Below are positions 38,948 to 47,934 of a stretch of 64,000 bases of DNA, in pieces. This DNA comes from Idiomarina sp. MD25a. GTDB lineage: Bacteria > Pseudomonadota > Gammaproteobacteria > Enterobacterales > Alteromonadaceae. The notes under the pieces were generated by a model. It did no database searches. It was not told the DNA's origin and was given only the letters and a program-made list of their open reading frames with translations. The DNA lies in the NCBI RefSeq assembly GCF_001870515.1, contig NZ_MDGT01000001.1:1-64000 (forward strand), read 5' to 3'. The first letter of the stretch is position 1; the number at the start of each line of letters is the position of its first letter. The position numbers were made by a program, and so were the translations under genes.

Positions 38948-41900
38948 AACCGCTCGCGCTTACGATGCAGGCATTTGGCCCCTTTCCCACGCAACAGTCA
39001 ATTGACTTTACGCTGTTGGGCGAACACCCCTTGTTTCTAATCAATGGAGCCACGGGAGCCGGTAAAACGACACTACTCGATGCCATTAGTTTTGCACTCT
39101 ATGGTGAAACCACAGGGCAAGACCGCGCTGGAAAACAAATGCGCTGTGATCATGCAGACGATGACTGTATTACCGAAGTGGAGTTCACATTTGCCATCGG
39201 TACCAAAATCTATCGGGTGACGCGCCAGCCCACACAACATGTTTTAGGGCAGCGTGGCAATGCCACTGTTGAGCGTCGTACTACTGCGTCATTATATGAG
39301 TTACGCGGCGAATGGCATAGCCAGCAGTCACTTAGCACAATGGACTGGCAGCCGATCGAAACGCGTAAAGTAACCGAGGTGAATAAATTCATAGAAGGGC
39401 TTCTCGGGTTACGTGCCGAGCAGTTTCGGCAAGTGGTTGTGTTACCGCAAGGCAAATTCCGTGAGCTACTCAACGCCGATGCCAATGAGCGTGAAAATAT
39501 TCTGTCGCAATTATTTCAGACCCAGCGTTTCAAGCGTTATGAGGAGTTGTTTAAACAACAGGCCGGCGATCTTAAAAAAGCATTTGAAAAGCTCGAGCAA
39601 CAGAAAGCACACATACTCGAAGGCACAGGATGTGATGACCTGACTCAGCTTGAGCAGCAGGTCGCAGAGCTAAAACCTCGCCTGGAAACCCAGCAGAACG
39701 CCCTGCAACAACTTCATCAGCAGGTCGTTGATACCGATTATCAACTCAAACAACAACACACGCGCAACGCCAAATCCAAAGATTTACAACACGCCAAGCA
39801 ACAACACGATGAGTTGCACACCCAGCAAGCAGAAATCGATAACAAACAACACCGTATTAACAAGGCTCAAGCCGCCATTCGCTTGGTTCCTGCCTATAAT
39901 GACTGGCAACAAGCGGAGGTACGGCTAAACGCAAGCCGACAAAAACAAACCCAGCTTAGCGAGGACAAACAGCAACAAGCTAAGTCACTGACAAACACTG
40001 AAGCTAAGCTCGAGGACGCACGAACAAAGCTTGAGCAAAATAAACCGCTTAGAAGTACACTCCAACGCTTAGAGGAGCTTTTACCAACCGTAGAGCAACT
40101 GGAGCGTTTAACACAGCAAGTCGAGCAGTATCAGTCTACGCTTGTTCAACAAGAAAAGGAGGGTAAGCAACTCAGAACAGACTACGACGCCGCTCAGTCA
40201 GAGCTCAAGCAACTACGAACAGAGCAACAGCAAGTACAGACACAAATTGATGAGTTACCCGAGTTGGAAAGCCGTACTCAAGCATTATTAGAGCAACGCA
40301 AACAACTCTCGAAAAAGCAGCAGTTGGCTGAACAAGCAGCTGTGCTTAAAAACACTCAGGCTCAATTACAACGCTCATTGGAGGCGAAACTCGCTCACAA
40401 ACAGCACGTCTACAATCAGGTCAACGAACTTGAACAACGCTGGCTTGCGAGCCAAGCCCCCTTGCTTGCCCGCCGGCTCGAACCTCAACAGCCTTGTCCC
40501 GTTTGCGGTAGCACAGAACATCCTAGCCCTGCTCAATCGGACGCAAACGCATTAGTTGAGCAGCATGAACTCGAGCAAGCTCGTGAAAGCTATCGCACGG
40601 CAGAGCAGGCGTTTTACGATGAACAAACAACGCTCACAAAAACCAGTGAACATGAACACCAACTAACTCAACAATTATCCGAGCTGGCTGACTTATCCGA
40701 AGCAACACTGGAGCAGCAAGAAGCTCGACTTAATAATGAGCGTAAACAGCGAACAGCACTGTTAAACCACCGCCAAACGCTTCAACACAAGCTTGAACTA
40801 GCGGAGCAACAGCGCGGGCAACTTGAAGGACAACTTGACCACTGCCGTTCACAATACGCCGAAGTGAAAGCTAAACATGCGAGCGCACAAACCGAGCTAG
40901 AAAACTTAAGACAGCGTTGGCAGCAAAGCGACATGAGTGTCGCCGAAGTAAAACCACGAATTGCAGAACTTAAGCGACAGCTCGGCCAGCTTGAACAGCA
41001 ATTTGAGCAGGCGCAGCAAGCAACACAGAAGCAATCGCAGCAGTACCATGCCACTCAAGCTCAGTTGAAGGCAGAGACAGAGGAGGGCGAACGCCTTACG
41101 CAAGCCTTGAAATATGCACAACAGACTTGGGAAGCCCAGCTTTCAGCCAGCAACTTTATTTCCGATGAAGATTTCAAGTCGGCACAAATCGACGAGTCAG
41201 AACTTAAACAACTCAGCCAAGCGGTTGCCGAATACAATCAACGTGCTATCGAACTCAAGTCGACTATCAAAGAGCTACAACGCTATATTGATGATATTCC
41301 GCCAGCTGATATCGAACAGCTAACCTGGCAACTCGAAAAGTTACGTAAAGATCGTGAGTTGGAACAAAGTCGATTTAACCACCAGCAAAGTGTATTACTT
41401 AACAACGAAAAGGCCGCAGAACGCCTGCAGCAATTGGCAATACAGAACCAAGCATTGGAAGCGCAGTATGCCAGTATTGGCACGCTTGCCAATCTAGCTA
41501 CAGGCCAAAACAGCCAACGTTTAAGTTTGCACCGATTTATATTAAGTGTTCTACTAGATGATATACTAATTGTTGCATCGCAACATTTAGGGCAAATGAC
41601 GCATCACCGATACCAATTAGTACGTGAAAACGAAGTCAGTGATGCTCGCTCAGCCAGTGGTCTGAACCTTGCTGTTACGGACGCTTACACAGGCATTCAA
41701 CGCTCTACTAAGACACTTTCCGGCGGAGAGAGCTTTCAAGCCGCATTAGCGCTAGCACTCGGACTCTCTGAGGTGGTACAACAATATTCTGGCGGCATCA
41801 AGCTCGATATGTTGTTTGTCGATGAAGGGTTTGGCAGTCTCGATGAGCAGGCATTAGACGCCGCAATCGATGTGCTGGCTAATCTACGCGCCAGTGGTCG

Positions 41901-42012
41901 GAGTGTTGGAATCATCTCCCATGTGAGAGAATTAAAGGAGCGTATCGATACGCGCATTGATGTTCACAAAGGTCAACACGGTAGTCACATCACTACGAGG
42001 GTAAATAACTAA
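38944..42012 (+). CDS. sbcC: Nuclease SbcCD subunit C (SMC-like ATPase)
   Basis: A 1022-residue Rad50-type ATPase (E. coli SbcC: 1048). Walker A NGATGAGKTT near residue 35 and the Q-loop/FRQVVVLPQGKF region form the N-terminal ATPase half. Long glutamine-rich coiled coils flank the zinc hook CPVCGS (Cys518 and Cys521). The C-terminal half has the ABC signature LSGGESFQAALALALGLSE and Walker B MLFVDEGFGSLDE. The start is GTG, overlapping the sbcD TGA. Heptads are unusually rich in Q, H and E, as is common for this gene. Confidence 0.96.
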   Translation: MKPLALTMQAFGPFPTQQSIDFTLLGEHPLFLINGATGAGKTTLLDAISFALYGETTGQDRAGKQMRCDHADDDCITEVEFTFAIGTKIYRVTRQPTQHVLGQRGNATVERRTTASLYELRGEWHSQQSLSTMDWQPIETRKVTEVNKFIEGLLGLRAEQFRQVVVLPQGKFRELLNADANERENILSQLFQTQRFKRYEELFKQQAGDLKKAFEKLEQQKAHILEGTGCDDLTQLEQQVAELKPRLETQQNALQQLHQQVVDTDYQLKQQHTRNAKSKDLQHAKQQHDELHTQQAEIDNKQHRINKAQAAIRLVPAYNDWQQAEVRLNASRQKQTQLSEDKQQQAKSLTNTEAKLEDARTKLEQNKPLRSTLQRLEELLPTVEQLERLTQQVEQYQSTLVQQEKEGKQLRTDYDAAQSELKQLRTEQQQVQTQIDELPELESRTQALLEQRKQLSKKQQLAEQAAVLKNTQAQLQRSLEAKLAHKQHVYNQVNELEQRWLASQAPLLARRLEPQQPCPVCGSTEHPSPAQSDANALVEQHELEQARESYRTAEQAFYDEQTTLTKTSEHEHQLTQQLSELADLSEATLEQQEARLNNERKQRTALLNHRQTLQHKLELAEQQRGQLEGQLDHCRSQYAEVKAKHASAQTELENLRQRWQQSDMSVAEVKPRIAELKRQLGQLEQQFEQAQQATQKQSQQYHATQAQLKAETEEGERLTQALKYAQQTWEAQLSASNFISDEDFKSAQIDESELKQLSQAVAEYNQRAIELKSTIKELQRYIDDIPPADIEQLTWQLEKLRKDRELEQSRFNHQQSVLLNNEKAAERLQQLAIQNQALEAQYASIGTLANLATGQNSQRLSLHRFILSVLLDDILIVASQHLGQMTHHRYQLVRENEVSDARSASGLNLAVTDAYTGIQRSTKTLSGGESFQAALALALGLSEVVQQYSGGIKLDMLFVDEGFGSLDEQALDAAIDVLANLRASGRSVGIISHVRELKERIDTRIDVHKGQHGSHITTRVNN

Positions 42013-42013
42013 T

Positions 42014-42898
42014 ATGGATGGTGTCATGCATTCACCAACAACGCTCCCAGCAATGCCCGGCATGCTCGCACGCTCGTTGCTCACCTTGCTGCGTAACGAT
42101 AATAGCCAGGCTGAAGCTGATAAAATCGAGCATGAATATAGTTTAGAAGCCCTATCGGTCAAACGCATTGATGCCTACAAAAATATGTTCGGTGGTTTTG
42201 TCAGTGATATCCCCTTATCCTTGTTTTATTGCCTCGCACAACGGACTCACTTAGCGCAAATGCTCGATAAGCGCTTCCCATGGCCGGCACCGGGTTTGGT
42301 TCATTTGAACAACCGCCTCGAGCAATTAGAACAAATTCAACCTGACCAACCTTTTTATATTAAAGCTTCGGTCAGTGTTCCAGCACGAGGCCCTCAAGTC
42401 TCGCCTCGCCGTTTGCGCCCCAAGTTCGAAGTCAGTTTTTATCAAGACAATAAAGAAGTGGTGCGCTGCGTTAGCACATACCAGGTGATGAAAGCCCAAG
42501 GTAAAGAGGCACCGAGAGCCAAGAAACCAGAGGCTAAGATTGACAAGCCCAACTGGACCTACTTACATCATTGGCAACTAGGATCGGGGCTTGGGAGACG
42601 TTACGCGCGTGTATCGGGTGATTTCAATCCAATTCATCTACACCCATTTACTTCGCGTTGGTTTGGTTTTAACAAACCAATTATTCATGGCATGTATATG
42701 ATGGCCCGAGCACAAGCCGATATCGAACGCATCGAGGGTCAAAGTGCTAACTATATTGATGTCACTTTTAAGCGCCCAGTCATTCTGCCAGCTCGTATTC
42801 GCCTTTGGCGTAACAGTGACTCACCCGAGGGTTACGAAGTACGGAATAACGACAACACGCAAGTACAACTCGAAGGGAAGATTCGCTTCCCTTCGTAG
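42014..42898 (+). CDS. MaoC-like (hot-dog fold) dehydratase-domain protein
   Basis: A 294-residue protein. The second half (about residues 185-290) is a MaoC/hydratase-2 hot-dog domain with the catalytic-type segment VSGDFNPIHLHPFTSRWFGF (Asp and His of the hydratase signature) and HGMYMMAR. The first half may be a degenerate hot-dog unit (with LFYCLAQRTHL). Enzymes of this type hydrate or dehydrate acyl-CoA or acyl-ACP thioesters, as in fatty-acid or polyhydroxyalkanoate metabolism. It starts one base after sbcC, which probably reflects tight packing rather than a shared role. Confidence 0.87.
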   Translation: MDGVMHSPTTLPAMPGMLARSLLTLLRNDNSQAEADKIEHEYSLEALSVKRIDAYKNMFGGFVSDIPLSLFYCLAQRTHLAQMLDKRFPWPAPGLVHLNNRLEQLEQIQPDQPFYIKASVSVPARGPQVSPRRLRPKFEVSFYQDNKEVVRCVSTYQVMKAQGKEAPRAKKPEAKIDKPNWTYLHHWQLGSGLGRRYARVSGDFNPIHLHPFTSRWFGFNKPIIHGMYMMARAQADIERIEGQSANYIDVTFKRPVILPARIRLWRNSDSPEGYEVRNNDNTQVQLEGKIRFPS

Positions 42899-42908
42899 TT
42901 ACTGCTTA

Positions 42909-44174
42909 TTATTGCTTGTGAATTTGTCCATTTTTCATAACAAAGGTCACACGCTGCAGTTCGGTGATATCCTCAAGTGGATTACCATCGACTGCAATGA
43001 CATCGGCGTATGAACCGCTTTTAATACGACCTAAACGCGGATCTCTTAAGATATCTGAGGCAGCTATCGTTGCCGCTTGAATAGCCTCTTCGGCAGGCAT
43101 ACCCGCCCCAACCATGTATTCAAACTCTTTCGCATTATCGCCGTGAGCAGAAACACCACTATCGGTGCCAAATCCAATTTTCACGCCAGCTTTATAAGCC
43201 GTCGCAAAGGTATCTTGAATTTTTGGACCAATAGCCAAAGCTTTCGGTTTAACAACAGCAGGAAAGTAGCCGTCGATCTTAGCCTTTTCAGCAACAAACT
43301 TACCCGCCATAATCGTAGGCACTAAGTACGTTCCATTAGCCTTCATCGCTGCGATCACCTCATCATCCATATAAGTGCCGTGCTCAATAGTATCGATACC
43401 CGCGTTCACCGCCCGCAGCATACCGCTCTTGCCATGTGCATGCGCAGCAATATGGAAATTATAGTCATCCGCAATCGCGACCAATGCTTCAAGTTCATCA
43501 TCAGTAAACTGAGGATTCTCACCACTTGAAGCCATACTTAACACGCCTCCGGTAGCCGTGATTTTTATAAAGTCAGCACCATCTTTATAATGTTGACGAA
43601 TCGCTTCTTTAACATCTGCGGGGCTATTCACAACGCCTTGTTTCGGCCCCGGCTCACCCATTAAATCAGGTCTGACACCATTGGTAGGATCCGCATGTCC
43701 GCCCGTAGTAGCAAGCGATTTACCTGCACTATATATACGAGGCCCATTGACTTTGCCTGCTTTAATCGCATCACGCAACGCCAGAGTCACATTAAAAGAA
43801 TCACCTGGATTGCGCACCGTAGTAAAACCAGCGAGCAAGGTCTTCATACCGTAATTTTGAGCGGTATAAGCCAGATCGGCAGGCCCCTCGGTAAAACGAT
43901 TTAAATAGGCGCCAGGGCCTGATTGACCATCTAAATGAACATGTAAGTCAGTTAACCCCGGAAGACAGGTTTTATCACTCAAATCGACAACGTCTGATGC
44001 CGGCTTGTCAGAAGTGACACTCACAATTTTATCATTATTAAACTGAATATAGCGCTCACCCACTAACTCGCCACGTTCGCTATCAAATACGTCTCCGCAA
44101 TGTAACCAGCCATCTGCATGAGCAGCAGAACTACAGACCGCTAACACCAAACTAAGAGCTATTTTATGATTCAT
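42909..44174 (-). CDS. Secreted amidohydrolase (imidazolonepropionase/prolidase-like)
   Basis: A 421-residue metal hydrolase with a signal peptide of about 20 residues (ending SSAAHA), so it acts in the periplasm or outside. Amidohydrolase-superfamily landmarks are the HVH metal pair in [10 protein letters not shown], a lysine in [10 protein letters not shown] that can be carboxylated, [13 protein letters not shown], and the aspartate of GFGTDSG. The closest characterised relatives are Xaa-Pro or Xaa-Arg dipeptidases and imidazolonepropionase-like enzymes, so a peptidase or cyclic-amide hydrolase role fits. It is the last gene after a lipoprotein and an NsrR-like regulator, ten bases downstream of the latter. 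Confidence 0.9.
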   Translation of the reverse strand: MNHKIALSLVLAVCSSAAHADGWLHCGDVFDSERGELVGERYIQFNNDKIVSVTSDKPASDVVDLSDKTCLPGLTDLHVHLDGQSGPGAYLNRFTEGPADLAYTAQNYGMKTLLAGFTTVRNPGDSFNVTLALRDAIKAGKVNGPRIYSAGKSLATTGGHADPTNGVRPDLMGEPGPKQGVVNSPADVKEAIRQHYKDGADFIKITATGGVLSMASSGENPQFTDDELEALVAIADDYNFHIAAHAHGKSGMLRAVNAGIDTIEHGTYMDDEVIAAMKANGTYLVPTIMAGKFVAEKAKIDGYFPAVVKPKALAIGPKIQDTFATAYKAGVKIGFGTDSGVSAHGDNAKEFEYMVGAGMPAEEAIQAATIAASDILRDPRLGRIKSGSYADVIAVDGNPLEDITELQRVTFVMKNGQIHKQ

Positions 44175-44184
44175 TATTCAACTC

Positions 44185-44616
44185 CTAAGTATTTATGTGC
44201 CAATGCACTTGAATTTCCTCTGGTCGCTCAACCAGAGAAGCAATGGTGTATTTAGCAAGGTAATTATAAAACTGCTCTTTACCTGCGTGAATAATGCCTT
44301 TTAAATCACATACTGGATAAATCTTACATCTTGGGTTTAAACAATCAATCCACTCTTCATCACCTTCTAGCTGGCGGATAACGCTATCAAGACGCATTCG
44401 GTTGGCGTTAGTAGCAAGAGAAAAACCGCCTCCTTTTCCGCGCCAAGTCTTAATGAGCCCAAGTTTTCCCAGATGGTGAACGACCTTGTTTAAATGGTTT
44501 TTAGGTACCGAAAACACCTCGCTCAAATCACTAATCGTGGCTCTTTTATCTTGCTCAGATGCAGCAAGGTAAATCAGTACTCTGAGTCCATAGTCTGTAT
44601 ATTTCTTTAATTGCAC
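44185..44616 (-). CDS. Rrf2-family regulator, NsrR-like
   Basis: A 143-residue winged-helix regulator. The DNA-binding domain (residues 1-70) begins MQLKKYTDYGLRVLIYLA and includes the Rrf2 wing RGKGGGFSLA. Three cysteines at 92, 97 and 103 (C-x4-C-x5-C) have the same spacing as the [Fe-S] ligands of the nitric-oxide sensor NsrR. By family knowledge NsrR represses hmp and other NO-detoxification genes. None of those is nearby; its operon partners are a lipoprotein (8 bases upstream) and an amidohydrolase (10 bases downstream). The NO-sensor role is therefore likely by sequence but the target genes are not known. Confidence 0.88.
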   Translation of the reverse strand: MQLKKYTDYGLRVLIYLAASEQDKRATISDLSEVFSVPKNHLNKVVHHLGKLGLIKTWRGKGGGFSLATNANRMRLDSVIRQLEGDEEWIDCLNPRCKIYPVCDLKGIIHAGKEQFYNYLAKYTIASLVERPEEIQVHWHINT

Positions 44617-44624
44617 GCGGTTTC

Positions 44625-45557
44625 CTAGAGTTTTTCATTTTTTAGTTTTAATTGGGTTCCGTTGCGACTTTCTATTACGAGCCGATTCTGATCAAAGCTA
44701 ATGGCGCGGACATTGTTAACTGCTTCGGCAAATATGTTTGCGTCCTGCATAATGGTTTCTGAACATGCACGACGTGTACTTCCTATCCACTTCAAGTGCA
44801 CCATTTCGCTGCCAAACTGATACTGTCCAAAACGACGGTTACACCCGTCCGAGCCCACTAACTTGCCATCGGCTAAGAACTGAATATACATATTAGACGA
44901 AGGCGTCATTGATGCATTAGTCTCGGTCAGAATCCACTTAGGGCCTTGCACCAAGTCCAACGTTTCGCCGCCACACCCTGTCACATTTAATTGTCCCGAG
45001 TACCTCACCGAAAAGGGATACACCATTCCACTCATCGTATCCCGACACACCTCGGAACGAATATCTATTTGGTCGCCGTTCGCCGTAGACAATCGCCAAC
45101 TCGGCGTATCGGAATCTTCATTTACGGGTTCAACGGACGCAATCGTGGCAATCCACTCCTTCTCTGGTGTGCTTACCTCAGCCTGCTTTCCATTAAGCGA
45201 TAACGCCCAAAATGGCTCATTACCCGATGCTGAGAACGCCTTGGGGAGAGAGTCAGCGGCTCGACACTCGGGAAGCGACTCGCCCCGCCAGATAAATGTG
45301 GCCATATTGCCTTTGTTCCAGAAGCTACTTTCACCATCATCAGAAACAAATTTAGCGCCCGATGCCACGGGTTGTTGCTTTAGTGTGTCTTGGCGGTCTC
45401 CAAAACGTACTTTAAGTTGCTCATTCTGCCACTCGGTATACACCGTATAGGCGCCACAAATGAACACTTGTTCTTGCTTCATATCTCTTTTCGATGAGGA
45501 CGAGCATCCCGCGATAACGACGCTGGTCAGAAAGATAACAACTACAAACCGAAACAT
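44625..45557 (-). CDS. Lipoprotein with MliC-like, COG3650 and META/HslJ domains
   Basis: An envelope lipoprotein of about 310 residues. The lipobox VIAGC follows a hydrophobic signal. Three parts follow. An MliC-like beta-barrel (FICGAYTVYTEW) resembles lysozyme-inhibitor domains. A COG3650-type segment reads ASGNEPFWALSLNG. A C-terminal META/HslJ domain has KWILTE and GSDGCNRRFGQYQ. Each domain is known from stress or envelope-protection proteins, but the combined protein has no established function. ATG 45557 gives a better signal peptide than the in-frame ATG at 45578. It is the first gene of an operon with the NsrR-like regulator. Confidence 0.85.
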   Translation of the reverse strand: MFRFVVVIFLTSVVIAGCSSSSKRDMKQEQVFICGAYTVYTEWQNEQLKVRFGDRQDTLKQQPVASGAKFVSDDGESSFWNKGNMATFIWRGESLPECRAADSLPKAFSASGNEPFWALSLNGKQAEVSTPEKEWIATIASVEPVNEDSDTPSWRLSTANGDQIDIRSEVCRDTMSGMVYPFSVRYSGQLNVTGCGGETLDLVQGPKWILTETNASMTPSSNMYIQFLADGKLVGSDGCNRRFGQYQFGSEMVHLKWIGSTRRACSETIMQDANIFAEAVNNVRAISFDQNRLVIESRNGTQLKLKNEKL

Positions 45558-45693
45558 AATCAATCCAATAAAATTCATATAAATCTCTGATTCTCAGCAT
45601 ACCTCGCTAGGTCAAAAGCTCAAGCACTTAACTAGGTGTTTACATTAGTTACACCTTTGCTAAATAAATAATTAATAAATTCTTAATTTTTAA

Positions 45694-45722
45694 TTGCGAA
45701 TTATTCGCATTTTAATTACTAT
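45694..45722 (+). promoter_or_regulatory. Fur box over the -35 of the receptor promoter
   Basis: TGCGAAT T ATTCGCA (45695-45709) is a perfect 7-1-7 palindrome fitting the Fur core TGnnAATnATTnnCA. It overlaps a -35 (TTGCGA, 45694-45699), which is spaced 17 bases from a -10 (TACTAT, 45717-45722). Fur bound here would block RNA polymerase when iron is plentiful. Confidence 0.78.
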
Positions 45723-45755
45723 CTGCCGCATCAAAATAACGTGTGGAGATAAACA

Positions 45756-47888
45756 ATGAAAAAAGCCCCGATTGCATTCGCTATCGCAAGCTTGCTAAGT
45801 AGCCCGCTGATAATGGCGGAAGAGAACACCGAAATCGAAACAATTAAAATCATTGGCTCAACCGAACAAGCGCGTCAGATCGCAGGCTCATCAGCCGTGA
45901 TAGATGAAGAACAAATGCGCGTTGAAGTACCCACCGATATTAACCAGTTGATGAAAACCCTTCCTGGCGTTTACGTGTTAGAGGAAGACGGCTTTGGTCT
46001 ACGTCCGAACATCGGTATTCGCGCGGCAAATGCGGGGCGGGTAAGCAAAGTCACGCTATTAGAAGATGGTGTGATGATGGCACCAGCACCTTATTCAAAC
46101 CCAGCAGCGTATTATTTCCCAACCACCATGCGGATGGCCTCTGTTGAAGTACTGAAAGGGGCACCACTACTGCGTTACGGCCCTCAAACAACAGGCGGCG
46201 TGCTTAATCTGGTATCTACGCCCATTCCTGAACAGACTATTGCAGGTCAGCTATTAGCACAATGGGGTGAGTTCAGCAGTAACGATATTCATGCTTATGT
46301 CGGTGGCACGCAAGGCGCTTGGGGCTTCTTACTTGAGACAGTGCAACGCGAAAGTAATGGTTTTAAAGCCATTGATCGCAGTCATGGCGACAGCGGCTAT
46401 GATATTCAAGACTACACCGCGAAGCTGAGCTTTGATCAAGGACCACACCACCTGCTTTTCAAGGCGCAGTACTCTGAAGAAATCTCTAACGAGACCTATC
46501 TTGGCCTAACCGATGCCGATTTCGCGAAGACACCAAATCGTCGCTACGGCATCTCATCGATTGACCAAATGGACAACAGCCATAAAAGCTTTAGCTTGGC
46601 TTACGGCTTTGATGTAAACAGTGATGTTACGCTCAATGCTGTCGCATATCGTAACGAATTCAAACGTGACTGGTTTAAGCTCAACGGTGGTGGGTCGTAT
46701 GTTAGTGCAGCGAACCAAGGCGACATGCTAGCACAAGATATTCTTGACGGTACCGAAGATGCCCTCGGCCTTGAATACAAACATAATAACCGCGCTTATG
46801 AAAGCTATGGCATTGAGCTCAATGCACAGTGGCAACTTGGCGCGCATGCACTTGAAGTCGGTGGACGCGACCACACGGATGAAATGGATCGCTTTCAACC
46901 TGTGGAGATCTTCGACCAAATCAACGGCAGCTTAGTCTATCAATCCACGGTCAGCCCTTCAGGTAGCAATAACCGTATTGAAGGTGCCGATGCAACCAGC
47001 CTCTGGGTGACCGATAGTTGGCAAGTTAACCCAGCGCTAAAAGTTAATTTAGCCTTGCGTTATGAAGATGTGTCATCATTCCGTAACCAGTACGATGAGG
47101 CTGCACGTACTACTGCGCCAGCATCCCGTTCCAACTCAAGCGATGAGTGGCTACCCGGCGCATCGTTTACCTACGACTTAAGCGACTCATGGCAGGTGCT
47201 AGCGGGCATCCACAAAGGCTTTTCACCACTCGGTGGCGGTGCAACAGAAAACCAAGAGCCCGAAACGAGTATTAACTACGAAGCCGGCCTACGCTATCAA
47301 CAACAAAATACTTTTGTTGAAGCCATTGCATTCTATAGCGACTTTAGCGACACCACCCAGTTGTGCTCTATCGCCACACCATGTGATAACGGTGCTGAAT
47401 CCGGTACTTATGTACTTGGCGAATCGGTTGTGCAAGGTTTAGAGTTCCAAGCGCAACACACCTTTGCTGCGGGCAAGTTTTTGATTCCGATTGATATTGC
47501 TTACACCTACACTCAAGGTGAGATCAGTAAAGATAATGCAGTCTCGGGGCTTATGGACGGTGATCGGTTAAACGACATTCCAGAGCACACGGCAAACGTC
47601 CGTATTAGCCTTGATAACAATGCCGGTTGGATCAACTACCTCAACTTTAAATATATTGATTCTATGTGTGTCAGCGTAGGCTGTAACAACAGCACTGCGG
47701 CGTTTAACGAAACAGAGTCTCTATTCGTTACCGATGTAGTCAGCCGCTACGAACTTAACACGCAGACATCCGTCTATGTAAAAGTCGAAAATATCTTCGA
47801 TCAGCAAGCGATCGTTGCACGTACACCTGATGGCGCTCGCCCGAACAAACCACAGACCGTTTGGATGGGTATCGACTATAAATTTTAG
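45756..47888 (+). CDS. TonB-dependent iron/siderophore receptor, FecA-like
   Basis: A 710-residue outer-membrane receptor. A signal peptide of about 21 residues (ending PLIMA) is followed by a TonB-box-like ETIKIIGS and a plug (about 30-150, with LMKTLPGVYVLEEDGFGLRPN and VEVLKGAPLLRYGPQTTGG). The barrel ends in IDYKF. The plug resembles FecA-type receptors for ferric dicitrate and related chelates. The Fur box upstream supports iron uptake. There is no N-terminal signalling domain as in FecA proper and no fecIR nearby, so regulation is by Fur alone. GGAGAT precedes the ATG. Confidence 0.93.
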   Translation: MKKAPIAFAIASLLSSPLIMAEENTEIETIKIIGSTEQARQIAGSSAVIDEEQMRVEVPTDINQLMKTLPGVYVLEEDGFGLRPNIGIRAANAGRVSKVTLLEDGVMMAPAPYSNPAAYYFPTTMRMASVEVLKGAPLLRYGPQTTGGVLNLVSTPIPEQTIAGQLLAQWGEFSSNDIHAYVGGTQGAWGFLLETVQRESNGFKAIDRSHGDSGYDIQDYTAKLSFDQGPHHLLFKAQYSEEISNETYLGLTDADFAKTPNRRYGISSIDQMDNSHKSFSLAYGFDVNSDVTLNAVAYRNEFKRDWFKLNGGGSYVSAANQGDMLAQDILDGTEDALGLEYKHNNRAYESYGIELNAQWQLGAHALEVGGRDHTDEMDRFQPVEIFDQINGSLVYQSTVSPSGSNNRIEGADATSLWVTDSWQVNPALKVNLALRYEDVSSFRNQYDEAARTTAPASRSNSSDEWLPGASFTYDLSDSWQVLAGIHKGFSPLGGGATENQEPETSINYEAGLRYQQQNTFVEAIAFYSDFSDTTQLCSIATPCDNGAESGTYVLGESVVQGLEFQAQHTFAAGKFLIPIDIAYTYTQGEISKDNAVSGLMDGDRLNDIPEHTANVRISLDNNAGWINYLNFKYIDSMCVSVGCNNSTAAFNETESLFVTDVVSRYELNTQTSVYVKVENIFDQQAIVARTPDGARPNKPQTVWMGIDYKF

Positions 47889-47903
47889 TGATAAAGAACA
47901 AGC

Positions 47904-47933
47904 GACCGAGCTCATTAAGAGCTCGGTCATTTT
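47904..47933 (+). terminator. Rho-independent terminator after the FecA-like receptor
   Basis: GACCGAGCTC / GAGCTCGGTC is a perfect 10-bp stem with an ATTAA loop followed by ATTTTTC. It ends close to the convergent ATP-grasp gene and could serve both. Confidence 0.93.
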
Positions 47934-47934
47934 T

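Noticed and set aside
38944-42012. Apparent tandem repeats rich in CAA/CAG/GAA codons
   Set aside because: They are the heptad-encoding coiled-coil codons of SbcC, not a DNA repeat array or CRISPR.
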